A DNA stretch of 64,000 bases. It comes from Microglena sp. YARC. Its lineage: Eukaryota > Chlorophyta > Chlorophyceae > Chlamydomonadales > Chlamydomonadaceae. The notes under the pieces were generated by a model. It had not been told where the DNA came from and ran no database searches. It was given only the letters and a program-made list of their open reading frames with translations. The stretch is taken from assembly GCA_022414725.1 (NCBI GenBank), contig CM039462.1:78262399-78326398 (forward strand), given 5' to 3'. The number at the start of each line of letters is the position of its first letter. Positions within the stretch are counted from its first letter, which is position 1. The position numbers were made by a program, and so were the translations under genes. This document shows positions 49,377 to 60,930 of this stretch, in pieces.

Positions 49377-49407
49377 CTGCAAATCGTTCTTGGTCAAGGA
49401 CATGCTA

Positions 49408-49674
49408 CTAATGACGCTGCTTCAGGCAGAATACTGCGCATTTGTTCATGATCATCGTCCATTTGGGCGTTGTGCTGTATCTTCCGTATCCATGCGTTTT
49501 GTAGAACGAGTCCATGAGTGCACTGCCCTCGACCAATCCTTGGCCGCCTCCATTTTCCGCGGCATCCGCAGAGAGGCGAACGACCATTATTGTCTCGGGA
49601 AATGTCAGTCGTATACACAGATCGAAGCACCCCATTTGGTGGATATATTGGACAAAGACAACTGGCATAGACAT
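49408..49674 (-). CDS. Hypothetical small protein, 88 aa
   Basis: ATG at 49674, MSMPVVFVQYIHQMGCFDLC then LTFPETIMVVRLSADAAENG. The CCCACTTTATTTGAGAACA leader ends 9 nt upstream. A plus-strand frame of similar length overlaps (49390-49695); I prefer the minus one because of the leader. Low certainty. Confidence 0.35.
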   Translation of the reverse strand: MSMPVVFVQYIHQMGCFDLCIRLTFPETIMVVRLSADAAENGGGQGLVEGSALMDSFYKTHGYGRYSTTPKWTMIMNKCAVFCLKQRH

Positions 49675-49682
49675 CTTACAGT

Positions 49683-49760
49683 TGTTCTCAAATAAAGTGG
49701 GCACACCTTAATAATCATCCTGACTGCAGATCGTTTGCTTTTGGCAACGTTGGGGGGTGC
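49683..49760 (-). repeat. Gene-boundary repeat with CCCACTTTATTTGAGAACA word
   Basis: Minus strand: CTGCAGTCAGGATGATTATT then GTGCCCACTTTATTTGAGAA, preceded by a degenerate coding end (HPPTLPK-like). Third copy of the 6000-6072 arrangement. Confidence 0.6.
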
Positions 49761-49784
49761 AAGCAGGTTGAAGCCTCTTCCTCA

Positions 49785-49985
49785 TCCGGTGATACCAGGA
49801 GGCAAAGTAGTACCATTCCCTATTAATCCAATTATCATGTACAACTCCATGACGCAATGGGTCAACCCCCTATGTCTGCCTTCCAATCCCTCCCTGCACC
49901 AGAGCGGCATGGCCACTTGGTTGAATGACGATATTGCACCAAGTCGATATCGTGATCACAGCATTGTGCTCCTCTCTGTTTGAAG
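49785..49985 (+). pseudogene. Gene fragment, second copy of 34190-34335
   Basis: Plus frame VIPGGKVVPFPINPIIMYNS continuing MTQWVNP and SGMATWLNDD. No start is evident and the 34-kb copy is broken. Family not recognised. Confidence 0.3.
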
Positions 49986-50377
49986 TCTGTCGATGATGTT
50001 CTCTAGGTTGTTCAAATGGTTATAGTTAGACAACAAAGCGAATCATACCTGTTGTTTTTTTCGCAGCAGGGCTACGGCGGCTTCAACAGCCGCATGCGCC
50101 ACCCGCACTGCCTCATAAGATCGCTCATCAGCTCGCTCAGCAGTTTGGACAAGTGCAGCCAATGCAGCATTCTTGTCTGGGCCCTGCCGTCAGCGGATGA
50201 TGCGGTCCTAGCTGAGCTGGTGGATGTATTAGTGAAGTCCATGCTTATTATCTGTGTGCAGGAAAAAATGGAAACAGTTCATACACTATAACGTCTGTCG
50301 CCTCATTATACCGTTTATTTGGATGCATTTAAGTAGTATAAAGTGACGTCGTGTGTGACAATCTACTGTAATCGCGA

Positions 50378-50840
50378 TGTCCGAATCACCAATGTCAGAC
50401 ACAGAGATGCGCGAGACATGCGAGACGTCCGTGGAGAAGACGCGGATCATCCTCGACTTCCTCATAAGCGAAAGCCTGCAAGTCGTGGCCTGGTCGTGGT
50501 GGGCGCCGGGCAGCCGGCAAGACGCGCCGCACTGAACGCCGCCCTCGGAGCGTTGCCGGACGACCTGGAACTCAACGTGCACGTGTGGAACGACGGGGAA
50601 CTCCAGTCCGTGAGGAGGTTCAGCCACGTGGGCGCGTCGAGCAAGTGGGTGGTGTTTCGACACGAGTACGACTCTCTCGCACGGGAGCTTGTCCGAGAAT
50701 GGTCGGCAGGAGGGCACTGTTACAGGCCGTGCGCTTCGCGGGAACCAATGGAGAAATGATTATTGATGCGCACGATGTGAGCCAGCACTTTGCTTTTAAG
50801 GCTACTTTGAAGATGTCAACTTTTATTACAGTCAATCGTG
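50378..50840 (+). pseudogene. Unknown gene with two frameshifts, about 150 codons
   Basis: ATG at 50378 (MSESPMSDTEMRETCETSVE, then TRIILDFLISESLQVV). A frame change near 50485 leads to RAALNAALGALPDDLELNVH and VWNDGELQSVRRF, and another near 50700 to RRALLQAVRFAGTNGEMIID. It reads as one alpha/beta protein. Its 3' end runs into a family B MITE. Not recognised. Confidence 0.4.
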
Positions 50841-50990
50841 GGCGTTCTTGTCTCCCGGCCGATTTTTTAAAATTTCTAATCAGGATTTAGAGCCTCCGCT
50901 AGCTTGAGACATCAGCACCAATGAATCACAATTCCGCTCCATACCATGTTTCGCAACCAGTCAAAATCGGCCGGGAGGCAGGAACGCCCA
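50839..50990. mobile_element. Family B MITE, full copy
   Basis: TGGGCGTTCTTGTCTCCCGG at the left and CCGGGAGGCAGGAACGCCCA at the right, 152 bp, same orientation as the 39078 copy. Confidence 0.9.
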
Positions 50991-51257
50991 TTAGTCCTTG
51001 AATGTTTTGTGAAGACAATATCTGTATTGACAAGTATCGTTTACAATACGTCCTCAGTTTCTGGCGTCGACTTGTTGCATCGTGTGTCTTGCTTACCGTG
51101 CTTTTTGCAGAGATACCGCTACCCGCTTTGCAGATACCGCTACAGCTACCGACAGGCAAGTGCAACCAATGGTTTTTAGGGTTATAGGGTTTATCCCAAC
51201 TCATTATTTATTTATACCATCCTGTGCGCTTGCATGAATATACACATGTTCATCGAA

Positions 51258-52990
51258 ATGCAATCTCACACTCGATCATCGTTTCCATTCGCTAACGTCG
51301 GTTCCCTGTGACATCCTTGATCGTATTGCCCTATTCTCTTCCAACCCCCAGATTGTATAGTGTGTAAAACTCTGCGCAAAAGATTTTCAGGATTGCCCTT
51401 GCCGGACTGATCAAACCACCACAGCTCGTTGGAGAGATGATGGCGAAAGGGGGCGCGCCGACCTTTCTAGCAGTATGCTTGGTTTCCAATCCTCTTGTAC
51501 AGGTTCAGGGGACCCTACAATTTAGGGCGAACCAAAATGAAAAACAATCTTCTCTATGTGGGTGCCAAGGCCGGTCACGCAGATGTCTGTAAGCTGCTGA
51601 TGGCTATCCAGCGGTGGCTGGACTTGAGTTCAGGGCCAAGGCGACACTCTAGCGACAGCAGGGCCTTATGGGCGGCCGCCAAGGAAGGTCACGCCGATGT
51701 CTGCAAGCTGCTCATGGATCCCAGTGGCGGCTGGACTCGAGTTCAGGGCCCAGGCGAACTCTAGCGACAGCTGGGCATTGTTGGTGGGTGCCAATGCAGG
51801 TCACGCAGATGTCTGCAAGCTGCTCATGTGATCCAGAGGTGGCTGGAATTGAGTTCAGGGCCCTGGCGAAAACTCTAGAGACAGCAGGGCCTTGTTTGTG
51901 TGTGCCAATGAAGGTCAAGTAGATGTCTGCAAATTGCTGATGGATCCAGCGGTGGTGCTGAATTGATGTTCAGGCCTGGCGAACTCTAGAGACAGCAGGG
52001 CCTTGTGGGCGGTGCCAATGAAGGGCAACGCGATGTCTGCAGCTGCTCATGATCCAGTGGTGGCTGGACTTGAGTTCAGGCCTGGGCGAACTCTAGCGAT
52101 AGCAGAGCTTGTGGGCGGCTGCCAAAGAAGGCCACGCAGATTTAGTCTGCAAGCTGCTGATGATCCAGAGGTGGCTGGAATTGAGTTTGCAGGGCCAAGG
52201 GCTAACTCTGTAAACAGCAGTGCATTGTGGCAGCTGCCGGGGCAGGTCACGACTGATGTCTGCAACTGCTGATGGAATCCAGAGGTGGCTGGACTTGAGT
52301 TCAGGGCCCGGGCAAACTTCCGCGACAGCAGGGCCTTGGGCGGCTGCTGAACAAAGAAGGCCACGCAGATGTCTGCAAGCTACTGATGGACCAGCTGTGG
52401 CTGGAATTTGAGTACAGGGCGCACAGGCGAACTCTAGCGGCAGCTGGGCATTGGTGTTTTGCTGCAAAGGAAGGTCACGCAGATGTCTGCAAGCTGCTGA
52501 TGGATCCAGATGTAGCTGGACTCAAGTACCAGGGCCGGGCGAACTCTAGCGACAGCTGACCTTGTTTGTGGGTGCCCAATGCAGGTCACGCAATGTCTGC
52601 AAGCTGCTCATGGACTCCCAGCCGGTGGCTGGACTTGAGTTCAGGCCCTGGCGAACTCTGTCACAACAGCAGGGCCTTGTGGGCAGCTGCCAAGGAAGGT
52701 CACGCAGAACCCTGTCTGCAAGCTGCTGATGGATCAGATGTGGCTGGACTTGAGTTCAGGCCCTGGCGAACTCTAGCGATAGCAGAGCATTGCGGGAGCT
52801 GCGAATGAAGTCACGCAGATGTCTGCAAGCTGCTGATGATCCAGCAGTGGCTGGACTTGAGTTCAGCCCCTGGCGAACTCTAACGACAGCTAGGCCTTGT
52901 GGGAGGCTGCAAAGGAAGGTTCACGCCTATGTCTGCTTGCTGCTGATGGATCCAGAGGCGTCTGGCCCGAGTACATCTGGACAGAGGGTG
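51258..52990 (+). pseudogene. F-box/ankyrin-like repeat gene C, full of indels
   Basis: ATG at 51258 (MQSHTRSSFPFANVGS), then the F-box-like CDILDRIALFS one frame over, then about 14 ankyrin-like repeats of the HADVCKLLMDPEVAG type. Single-base insertions and deletions occur about every 30-60 bp, far more than in copies A and B. The first 230 bp match A and B. Either long decay or uncorrected sequencing error. Confidence 0.75.
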
Positions 52991-53007
52991 GCATCTAGGT
53001 CTCCTTA

Positions 53008-53215
53008 CACTCGACGGACATACTAAAATGAAACCGTTTTCTGAGTACGAACACCTTACGGTGTAACCAAATGGTGTAGCAACTCCACGGCAGGAGAACA
53101 CCCATCATGGTTTTTATAGTAGCCCATTCCAACAACACGCATCCCTGCAAAATGGAACGTTTCCTTGAACCCAACAGTTGCTGCCCCTTGCGATTGCTGA
53201 GAGGTCCCCCGAGAC
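53008..53215 (-). mobile_element. 3' end of a second Fanzor transposon copy
   Basis: CACTCGACGGACATACTAAA, ACACCTTACGGTGTAACC and AACACGCATCCCTGCAAAAT follow the order of 36484-36700, reaching into the last codons of the Fanzor gene. The rest of the element is missing, so at least two Fanzor-bearing copies existed in this region. Confidence 0.75.
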
Positions 53216-53294
53216 CTGTCACAATATTACTTAACATTATGAGTGTAAACACTTTATTGCTTCCGATTCATCTCGATTCAAGTATTTAACCATA

Positions 53295-53405
53295 TGGCGT
53301 TCTTGTCTCCGGTCGTTTTTTTTTGAAGTAATATCGAGGAATCACAAATCCGCTCATACATGTTTTCCAAACTAGTCAAACTTCGACGTGATTCAGGAAC
53401 GCCCA
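53295..53405. mobile_element. Family B MITE, diverged short copy
   Basis: TGGCGTTCTTGTCTCCGGTC ... GATTCAGGAACGCCCA; the centre is reduced to about 60 bp. Confidence 0.6.
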
Positions 53406-53479
53406 TTAAGTATAAAGAAATCAAGACTATGTCTAGTATATTTGCTTGCCACCTATCTTTCTGTGTAAAACAGAAAACA

Positions 53480-53973
53480 ATGGATAACTTCAGGAAGTTG
53501 ATACCAGATGTATGCGTGTTTCACATTCAGCAGTACTTGGAATGGCAAAAAATGTAGTTTACATGGAACGGGGTTATTCAATAATGAGACGACGCAAGAA
53601 ATGTTTAGAAATACTGATACAAAGAACATTCTACTACAGCAATCATCGAGACGTATGAATAAGACTATGTTCACGTTGACGGAACGACACCATCCACCTA
53701 TTATCTGGTGCCAAATGAGTACGACCAGAATGCTGCTCGATGAAGAAGATTTGTAGAGATAGAAAATACGTACACGCAAAACACATGGACATACATGGAC
53801 GATACCGTAAGCTATTCGGGTTATCCTCCGCCTCAGGAAAAGGCATTCTGGAGCTGCTTGCTGTTATGTTCTTGTGCGCTGCAGTTGTGTATTCTGTATC
53901 GATCCATGCTATTACGAAGCTAATCTCCTCCCACGAGATATACTCAACTTTTTCCATTTCCAAGCCTGCTTGA
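53480..53973 (+). pseudogene. Small gene remnant with a membrane segment
   Basis: Successive frames: MDNFRKLIPDVCVFHIQQYL, then NETTQEMFRNTDTKNILLQQ, then (53740-53973) SSASGKGILELLAVMFLCAA with VVYSVSIHAI, a single hydrophobic segment. An overlapping frame reads ENTYTQNTWTYMDDTVSYSG. At least two breaks. Not recognised. Confidence 0.3.
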
Positions 53974-54289
53974 TCACACGCTTTCGTTTAGTAACATGCG
54001 TGTGATACGCCGCCTTGTACAGTATGGGGGATGAATGAGGATGAGTTACTTTTTAGATCGTATCAATCTTCCTGAAGACAGTTAAGTCAACGGACTGGGT
54101 CTGCTGAGGAAAGCCTTCCTGGTTTACCACAGAGCGACACGTAAAATAACTGTCGAAATGTAGAGAATCTCTTAACAAACCAACAGACAAACAGTCGTTG
54201 CACATGAGGACACGTAAAATAACTATCGAAATGTTTAGAAGAACTTTCACAACCAACTATGGCTATTAATTCCATCTGCTCTTTGGCAC

Positions 54290-55500
54290 GTGTCATCCGC
54301 CCGTCATGCTAACAAAGAATCCATCAGAACTGCAGACAATCCAGATAGCCTCCCTAGCGCCGGCCCTCCAGTGCCTGACTGTTGCTCACTGCTTGCTCGT
54401 GCTTCTCGCCGCGAAACAAAGAATCATCAGAATCTTGCCCAGACATCACATGACCGTCCCCTTAGCGCGCACTCCAGTGCCTGACTGTTGTCGTCATCTG
54501 CCTTGCTCGGTGCTCCTCGCCTGCGAACAAAGATCCATCAGAACCTTGCACACATCACATGACCTCCCTAGGCCACCTCAGCTGCCTGACTGTTGTGTCA
54601 TTCTGCTTGGACTCGTGCTCCTCGCCCGCGAACAAAGGATCCATCAGAACCTTGCACACACCACATGACCTCCTTACGCCAGCCCTCACTGCCTGACTGT
54701 AGTTCCGTCCATCTGCTTTGCTCGGTCCTCCTCGCTCCCCGAACAAAAGAATTCATCAATCTTGCCAGACATCAGAACCTCCACTACGGCGACCTCATGC
54801 CTGCTGTTAATTCATCTGCCTTGGCCGGTGCTCTCGCCCGCGAACTCGATCATCAAATCTTGCAGACTCAAGGCCTCACTAGCCGGCGAACCTCAGTGCA
54901 TGGCAGTTAATTCATCTGCCTTGGCTCGTGCTCCCGCCCCTAACAAGGATCCATCAGAACCTCTGCAGATATCGAGAATGCTCCAATAGCGGCCGGCACT
55001 TAGTGCCTTGTCATAATGAATCTGCCTTGGCCCGGATGCTCCTCGCCAGCGAACTCTGGAATCCATCACGAATCTTGGCAGACATCGAAGGCTCCACTAC
55101 GGCGGACTTAGTCCTTGCTGTATAATGAATCCAGCTTTGCTCGGTGCTCCTCGCCGCGAACTCAGGATCCATCAAGAACCTTGCAGACATTCGAGATGCT
55201 CCTCTCGCAGACGGCGGCACTTAGGCATCACTGTTGTCTCATCTGCCTTGGCTCTTGCTCTCCGCAACTCAGATTCATCAAAACATGCAGACATCGAAGA
55301 TGGCCGTCCACTAGCGGCGATCATCAGTGCCTAGACTGTCAATGCCAATTGCCTTGGCCCGTGCTCCTCGCCGCAACCAGGATTCATCAGAATCTTGCAA
55401 CATCCAATAGCCTCCCCGAGCGCGAAACCTCAGTGCATCACTGTTGTTTTCATCTGGCCTTGCCCGTGCTTCTCGCCGCGAACTCAGATTATCAGAACCT
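54290..55500 (-). pseudogene. Fourth ankyrin-like repeat array, strongly diverged
   Basis: On the minus strand a unit of about 90 bp repeats some 13 times: GATGTCTGCAAGGTTCTGAT then GGATC(C)TTTGTTCGCGG, encoding VCKVLMDPLFAGEEHES or MSARFLMDPEFAARSTEQS. This equals the DVCKLLMDPEVAG core of arrays A-C with a shortened linker. No frame stays open for more than two units. It runs into the N gap. Confidence 0.6.
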
Positions 55501-56500
55501 NNNNNNNNNNNNNNNNNNNNNNNNNNNNNNNNNNNNNNNNNNNNNNNNNNNNNNNNNNNNNNNNNNNNNNNNNNNNNNNNNNNNNNNNNNNNNNNNNNNN
55601 NNNNNNNNNNNNNNNNNNNNNNNNNNNNNNNNNNNNNNNNNNNNNNNNNNNNNNNNNNNNNNNNNNNNNNNNNNNNNNNNNNNNNNNNNNNNNNNNNNNN
55701 NNNNNNNNNNNNNNNNNNNNNNNNNNNNNNNNNNNNNNNNNNNNNNNNNNNNNNNNNNNNNNNNNNNNNNNNNNNNNNNNNNNNNNNNNNNNNNNNNNNN
55801 NNNNNNNNNNNNNNNNNNNNNNNNNNNNNNNNNNNNNNNNNNNNNNNNNNNNNNNNNNNNNNNNNNNNNNNNNNNNNNNNNNNNNNNNNNNNNNNNNNNN
55901 NNNNNNNNNNNNNNNNNNNNNNNNNNNNNNNNNNNNNNNNNNNNNNNNNNNNNNNNNNNNNNNNNNNNNNNNNNNNNNNNNNNNNNNNNNNNNNNNNNNN
56001 NNNNNNNNNNNNNNNNNNNNNNNNNNNNNNNNNNNNNNNNNNNNNNNNNNNNNNNNNNNNNNNNNNNNNNNNNNNNNNNNNNNNNNNNNNNNNNNNNNNN
56101 NNNNNNNNNNNNNNNNNNNNNNNNNNNNNNNNNNNNNNNNNNNNNNNNNNNNNNNNNNNNNNNNNNNNNNNNNNNNNNNNNNNNNNNNNNNNNNNNNNNN
56201 NNNNNNNNNNNNNNNNNNNNNNNNNNNNNNNNNNNNNNNNNNNNNNNNNNNNNNNNNNNNNNNNNNNNNNNNNNNNNNNNNNNNNNNNNNNNNNNNNNNN
56301 NNNNNNNNNNNNNNNNNNNNNNNNNNNNNNNNNNNNNNNNNNNNNNNNNNNNNNNNNNNNNNNNNNNNNNNNNNNNNNNNNNNNNNNNNNNNNNNNNNNN
56401 NNNNNNNNNNNNNNNNNNNNNNNNNNNNNNNNNNNNNNNNNNNNNNNNNNNNNNNNNNNNNNNNNNNNNNNNNNNNNNNNNNNNNNNNNNNNNNNNNNNN
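55501..56500. other. Assembly gap, 1,000 N
   Basis: Exactly 1,000 N, a typical placeholder of unknown true length. The sequence on the left (ankyrin array) and on the right (AT-rich satellite) are unrelated, so the join should not be trusted. Confidence 0.98.
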
Positions 56501-58380
56501 TAAAGTAATTGGTAAATACCTGTCCGTTCCGCTTTTGGTGTATTAGATCTTCTTATTATTATGCACACTTCAGACGGCCTATTTTTTATTATTCTTTGTG
56601 ATCTTTTTGTCTTTAATTTCTTTGGGTTGGTTATTCCGATGGGTTGAGTTATATATCCACATTTAGAACTAATTAAATTACCGGGGTACTTAATATGTAC
56701 ATTACTTCATGCACCAACTCAAACGGGTTAATTATATATTTTGTTTTTTTTCTTTTTTTTATCTTGTTTTTTTTCAACAGGATTTAATAATTTAAATATC
56801 CGGGTTAAACTTATATTATGCCACACATCAACGGTATTTAATTATTTTGGGTTCTTTTTTCTTTTTTTATTTGTTTTTATTTCAACAATTTGAGATGATA
56901 CATTTATCAATACCGGTAAACTTTATATTATGCCCACCATCAACGGTATTTATTATTTTGTTTTTTTATTGTTTTTATTTGTTTTTTTTATTTCAAAATT
57001 TAATATAATGTTAAATAATCCGGTAAGGACTTGTTACTATTTTATGCTTGACATGTGAACGGTATTTAGTTATTTTGGTTTTTTTTTGGGTTTTTAATTT
57101 GTTTTTATTTCAGAACACCGAATCTTAAATAATTTAAATACCGGGGGTATAAACTTTATATTATGCCCACATCGAACGGTATTTATTATTTTTGGTCTTT
57201 TTTCTTTTTTTATTTGTTTTGTTATTTCAACAATTTATAGATATATTTAAATACGGGTGAAACTTTCTATAGGTTATGCGGCACATCAACGGTATTATAT
57301 TTTGTTTTTTTGTTGTTTTTTTATGGTTGGTTTTTATTTGTGCAAGAATTTTAAATAATTTAGAATACCGGGTAAACTTTATATTATGCTTAGCATCAAC
57401 GGTATTTGATTGTTTTTGTTTTTTTTTGTTTTTATTTGTTTTTTATTTAAGCAGATGTTAAAAATACATTGTAATACCGGGTAACTTGTATATTATCCCA
57501 CAGTCAAGTAATTGTATTATTTTGAGTTTTGTATTTATTTCAACAATGTTAAATAATTTGAAGATAACGCGGGTTAAAGTATAGTATTATGCCACTTATC
57601 ACGGTATTGTAATTATCCTTTGTTTTTTCTTTTTTATTTGTTTTTATTTCAGCAATTTTTAAATAATTTAAATAAGGGGGTAAACTTTATATTATTGCCA
57701 AACACATCAACGGGCTATTATTATTTTGTCCTTTTTTTTTTCTTTTTTTTATTTGTTTTTATTATCAACAATCTTAAAATAATTTAAATACCGGGTAAAC
57801 TTTATATTATGCCCAATCAAACGGTATTATTATTTTGTTTTTTTGGTTTTATTGTTTTTATTTCAACAATTTAAATAATTTAAATAACCCGGGGGTAAAC
57901 TATATTATATGCTTACATCATGAAACGGTAAATTTATTATTTTGGTTTTTTTTTGTTTATTTGTTTTTTATGTTCACGAATTAAATTTAAGATACCGGGT
58001 AAGACTTTATATTGTATGCCCACTATCAATACGGTATTGTATTTATTTTCGTCTTTTTTCTTTTTTTTATCTTGTTTTATTGTCAACAATTTTGAAATTA
58101 ATTTGAGAGGGATGACGGGGTTGTAACGTTTAGTATTATGCCCACCATCAAGGCGGTATTTATTTTATTGCTTGGTTTTCGTGTTTGTTTTTTTTATTTT
58201 TGTTTTTATTTCAACATTTAAATATTTATATACCGGGTAAACTTTAATAGTTTATGACACACTGCAACATTTATTCATTTTGTCTTTTTTTTTTATTTTT
58301 TTTTTTATTCAATTAATGTTTCAATTAATTTTAAATACCGGGTAAAATATAGTTGATTGTATATTATTATTTTGGTGTCT
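56501..58380. repeat. AT-rich satellite, about 110-bp unit, about 17 copies
   Basis: Each unit has AATACCGGGTAAACTTTATA then TTATGCCCACATCAACGGTA and a TTTTTTATTTGTTTTTATTT tract. AATACCG and CGGTATT form a 7-bp inverted repeat about 40 bp apart. Unit spacing varies between about 95 and 125 bp through many small indels. Short open frames here are meaningless. Confidence 0.9.
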
Positions 58381-59560
58381 TATTTTATCTTTTATAAAGG
58401 GAAGGAGACAGGGGAGTCCATGCTGGCCTGGTTTTGGCCCCAAACCAAAACCAAACCAAACCATATAGCGCCGGCCGCCGGCTGGAACAAACCAAAACCA
58501 AACAAAACCACACACAAGCGACATGAATGCACGCACAAATACACAGCAAATCTACGCCCCCACCCCACCCAGACGCCATTGCACAACACACGCCAACGCC
58601 CACATCCATGGCACATCCACATCCATTGGCACCGCATCCACCACAACCCACACCCATGACACACCACAACCGACCCAAGCCCCTATGGGCATACACACAC
58701 AGAATAGCACACACCACTATAGCACGACACTGGCATCTAAGTCCATCTTGAACTCTACTATCACTCCGTCGCCCCCCCCATTACGACAGCATCAGCATCC
58801 TAGCCACGATGACACACTACCCTGCAGGCTGTTCTAGAAGAGTCCTGGCCTCCTTTTGCTGCTTTGGGCACCGCAGCTCCCCCTGAAAAAGCCCCCACCA
58901 TCACCAATCCACCACCCACCACCATAGTTTCAAACCAAACCCCCTCCCGCCCCCCCACACACCGCTCACACCTCACACCTTCCACTCGCGTCCCGCCCCG
59001 CCCCTTGCACGCCAAACCAACACTGACCGCCGCCGACCAACATCCATGAGAGCTCTCAACACCATGAAACCATCTGCCCCCACCCCCCCCCTCCACATAC
59101 ACACAACACACACCCAGGTACCGCCCCCACGAAACGAGTGTCCGCACCACGGCCAGCACATGGGCTAACACCAACACACACACGAACCACATAGCTCACA
59201 AACATGCCCCCCCCGCCCCGACTACGACAACTCGCCACACCTACCCCAGCCACCATCCACCTTCACCACCACTCACGTCCACTCCCAACCGAGCCCATGC
59301 AGGTGTTGCTAGAGATCCTGTGCTTTCCCCACTGCTGCTGGACGTAGCCCCCCCTGAAAAGCCCACCCCTTAACCCACCACACACCCCCAACAATCGGGT
59401 CAGCCACCCACCCAACACACACACTGCCACATTGGCACACACGCACGCGCGCACGCCAGCCGAGCCAGGATCCATGCGGCTGTGTCTTGGGAGATCTAGC
59501 GCTTCACTGCCGTGGCGTAGCCCCCCTGAAGGAGGGGCCTCCACCTCACCTCCTCAGGGT
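58381..59560. repeat. C-rich subtelomere-like DNA
   Basis: CCAAAACCAAACC and CCACCACAACCCACAC-type low complexity with three degenerate copies of a unit ending in GTAGCCCCCCCTGAAAAGCC (58865, 59345, 59515). The cytosine-rich strand is plus, opposite to the DNA from 59.6 kb onward. Confidence 0.7.
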
Positions 59561-59619
59561 TTTGTTTGATCACCGTCGACAAAGAGGGAGGCGGTACAGT
59601 GGCTCTGGTGGAGGATGTA

Positions 59620-60930
59620 CTGGGTGTGAATTTTGTTGCGTTCGCTTTCTTTGTCCTGAGGCGGAAAACCACAATGCATCCCGGGTCTGGGAGGCTTTTG
59701 AGCAGGGGACGCGGCCATGAGGCAGTTTGAGTAAGGGGGGGAGGGTTGGGGGTATGTGTGTGTTTTGGTTTTGTATGTTATGTTGTGTGTTGGTGTGTGT
59801 GTGTTGTTGTGGTGTGTGGGGAGGACGGTGCTTGTCGGTGGTGGGGATAGGGGCGGGCTTTGGTTGTATGTGTGTTTGGTTGTAGTGTGTTGTGTGTTGT
59901 GTGGTGTTGTTTGGTTGTATGTATGGTGTGTGGTGTGGTGTGGTTTGGTTGGTATGTGTGTCTGGTGTGCTGTGTGTGGTGTTGGTTGTATTATGTGTGT
60001 GTGTGTGTCGGTTGTATGTTGGGTGTGTGTATGGTTTGTATGTATGTGGTGTGTGTATGTATGTGGTGTGGTGTGTGTGGTAATGGAAGGTCTGGAGGCA
60101 TATTGGAACAGGGACGGTCTATGAGGCAGTGAGTTTTTTTTTTTTCTGAGGCTTTGAGCAGGGGATGGGCCATGAGGTTGGTGAGTTTGAAGGGGGGGGG
60201 GGGTTTTGTGTGGGTGGGTGGGTGTGTTTTGGGTGGTGGGGGGTGGGGGGGGGGGATGTGCTGTGTGTGTGTGTGTTTGGGGGTGGGGTGGGGTGGGGTG
60301 GGGTGGGGGGGTAGGTTTGGTGTGTGTGGGGGGGAGAGGTCCTGGAGCTTTGATGCAAGGGATGGCCCATGGAGGCGGTGAGTTTGAGAGGAGGGAGGTT
60401 AGGGGGGGGAGGGGAGGTTGTGTTTGTATGGGATGAGTGAGTGGGTGGGTGGGCTGGGTGTACTGGGGTGTAGTGCTGTCGCTTTCCCCCTGAAGGGGCA
60501 AATACGACGGACATCCCGGGTCTGGAAGCTTTCAGCTGGGAGACGGCCAATGAGGCAGTGAGTAAGGGGGGAGGAGGGGGAGGGGGGGGGGTGGGGGTGT
60601 TTTGTATGGGGTGGAGTGAGTGTGTGTGGGTTGGGTGGGGGTTGGTACTGGTGTAGTGGCGTTTGCAATTTCCCCGCTGAGGGGCAAATAGACACATTTC
60701 CCGTGGTCTGGAGGGGCTTTGAGCAGGGACGGCCATTGAAGCAGGTGGAGTTAGGGGAGGAGGGGGTGGGGGGGATGTTTTGTATGTGGTGAGGTGAGTG
60801 GGTGGGTGGGTGGTGGTGTACTGGGTGTGTGCTTTTGCTTTTCGCCCCTGAGGGGCAAATTACCGGGACACGTTTGCCCGGGTCTGGAGGCTTTGAGATG
60901 GGAACGCGCCATTGAGGTGGTGAGGTGTAC
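59620..60930. repeat. G-rich repeats with a conserved 75-bp core
   Basis: The core CCTGAGGGGCAAAT ... CCCGGGTCTGGAGGCTTTGA then GCAGGGACGGCCATGAGGC recurs at about 59690, 60090, 60150, 60340, 60520, 60710 and 60885, separated by GT- and GGGG-rich DNA of variable length. Long open frames of Pro/His/Thr on the minus strand are composition effects. Confidence 0.8.

Noticed and set aside
55115..56568. Open frames of 350-460 codons
   Set aside because: They consist of translated N bases in the assembly gap.
59554..60736. Long Pro/Thr/His-rich minus-strand frames (up to 315 codons)
   Set aside because: Products of G-rich low-complexity subtelomeric repeat; no start context, no domain, and the same repeats yield different frames in each unit.
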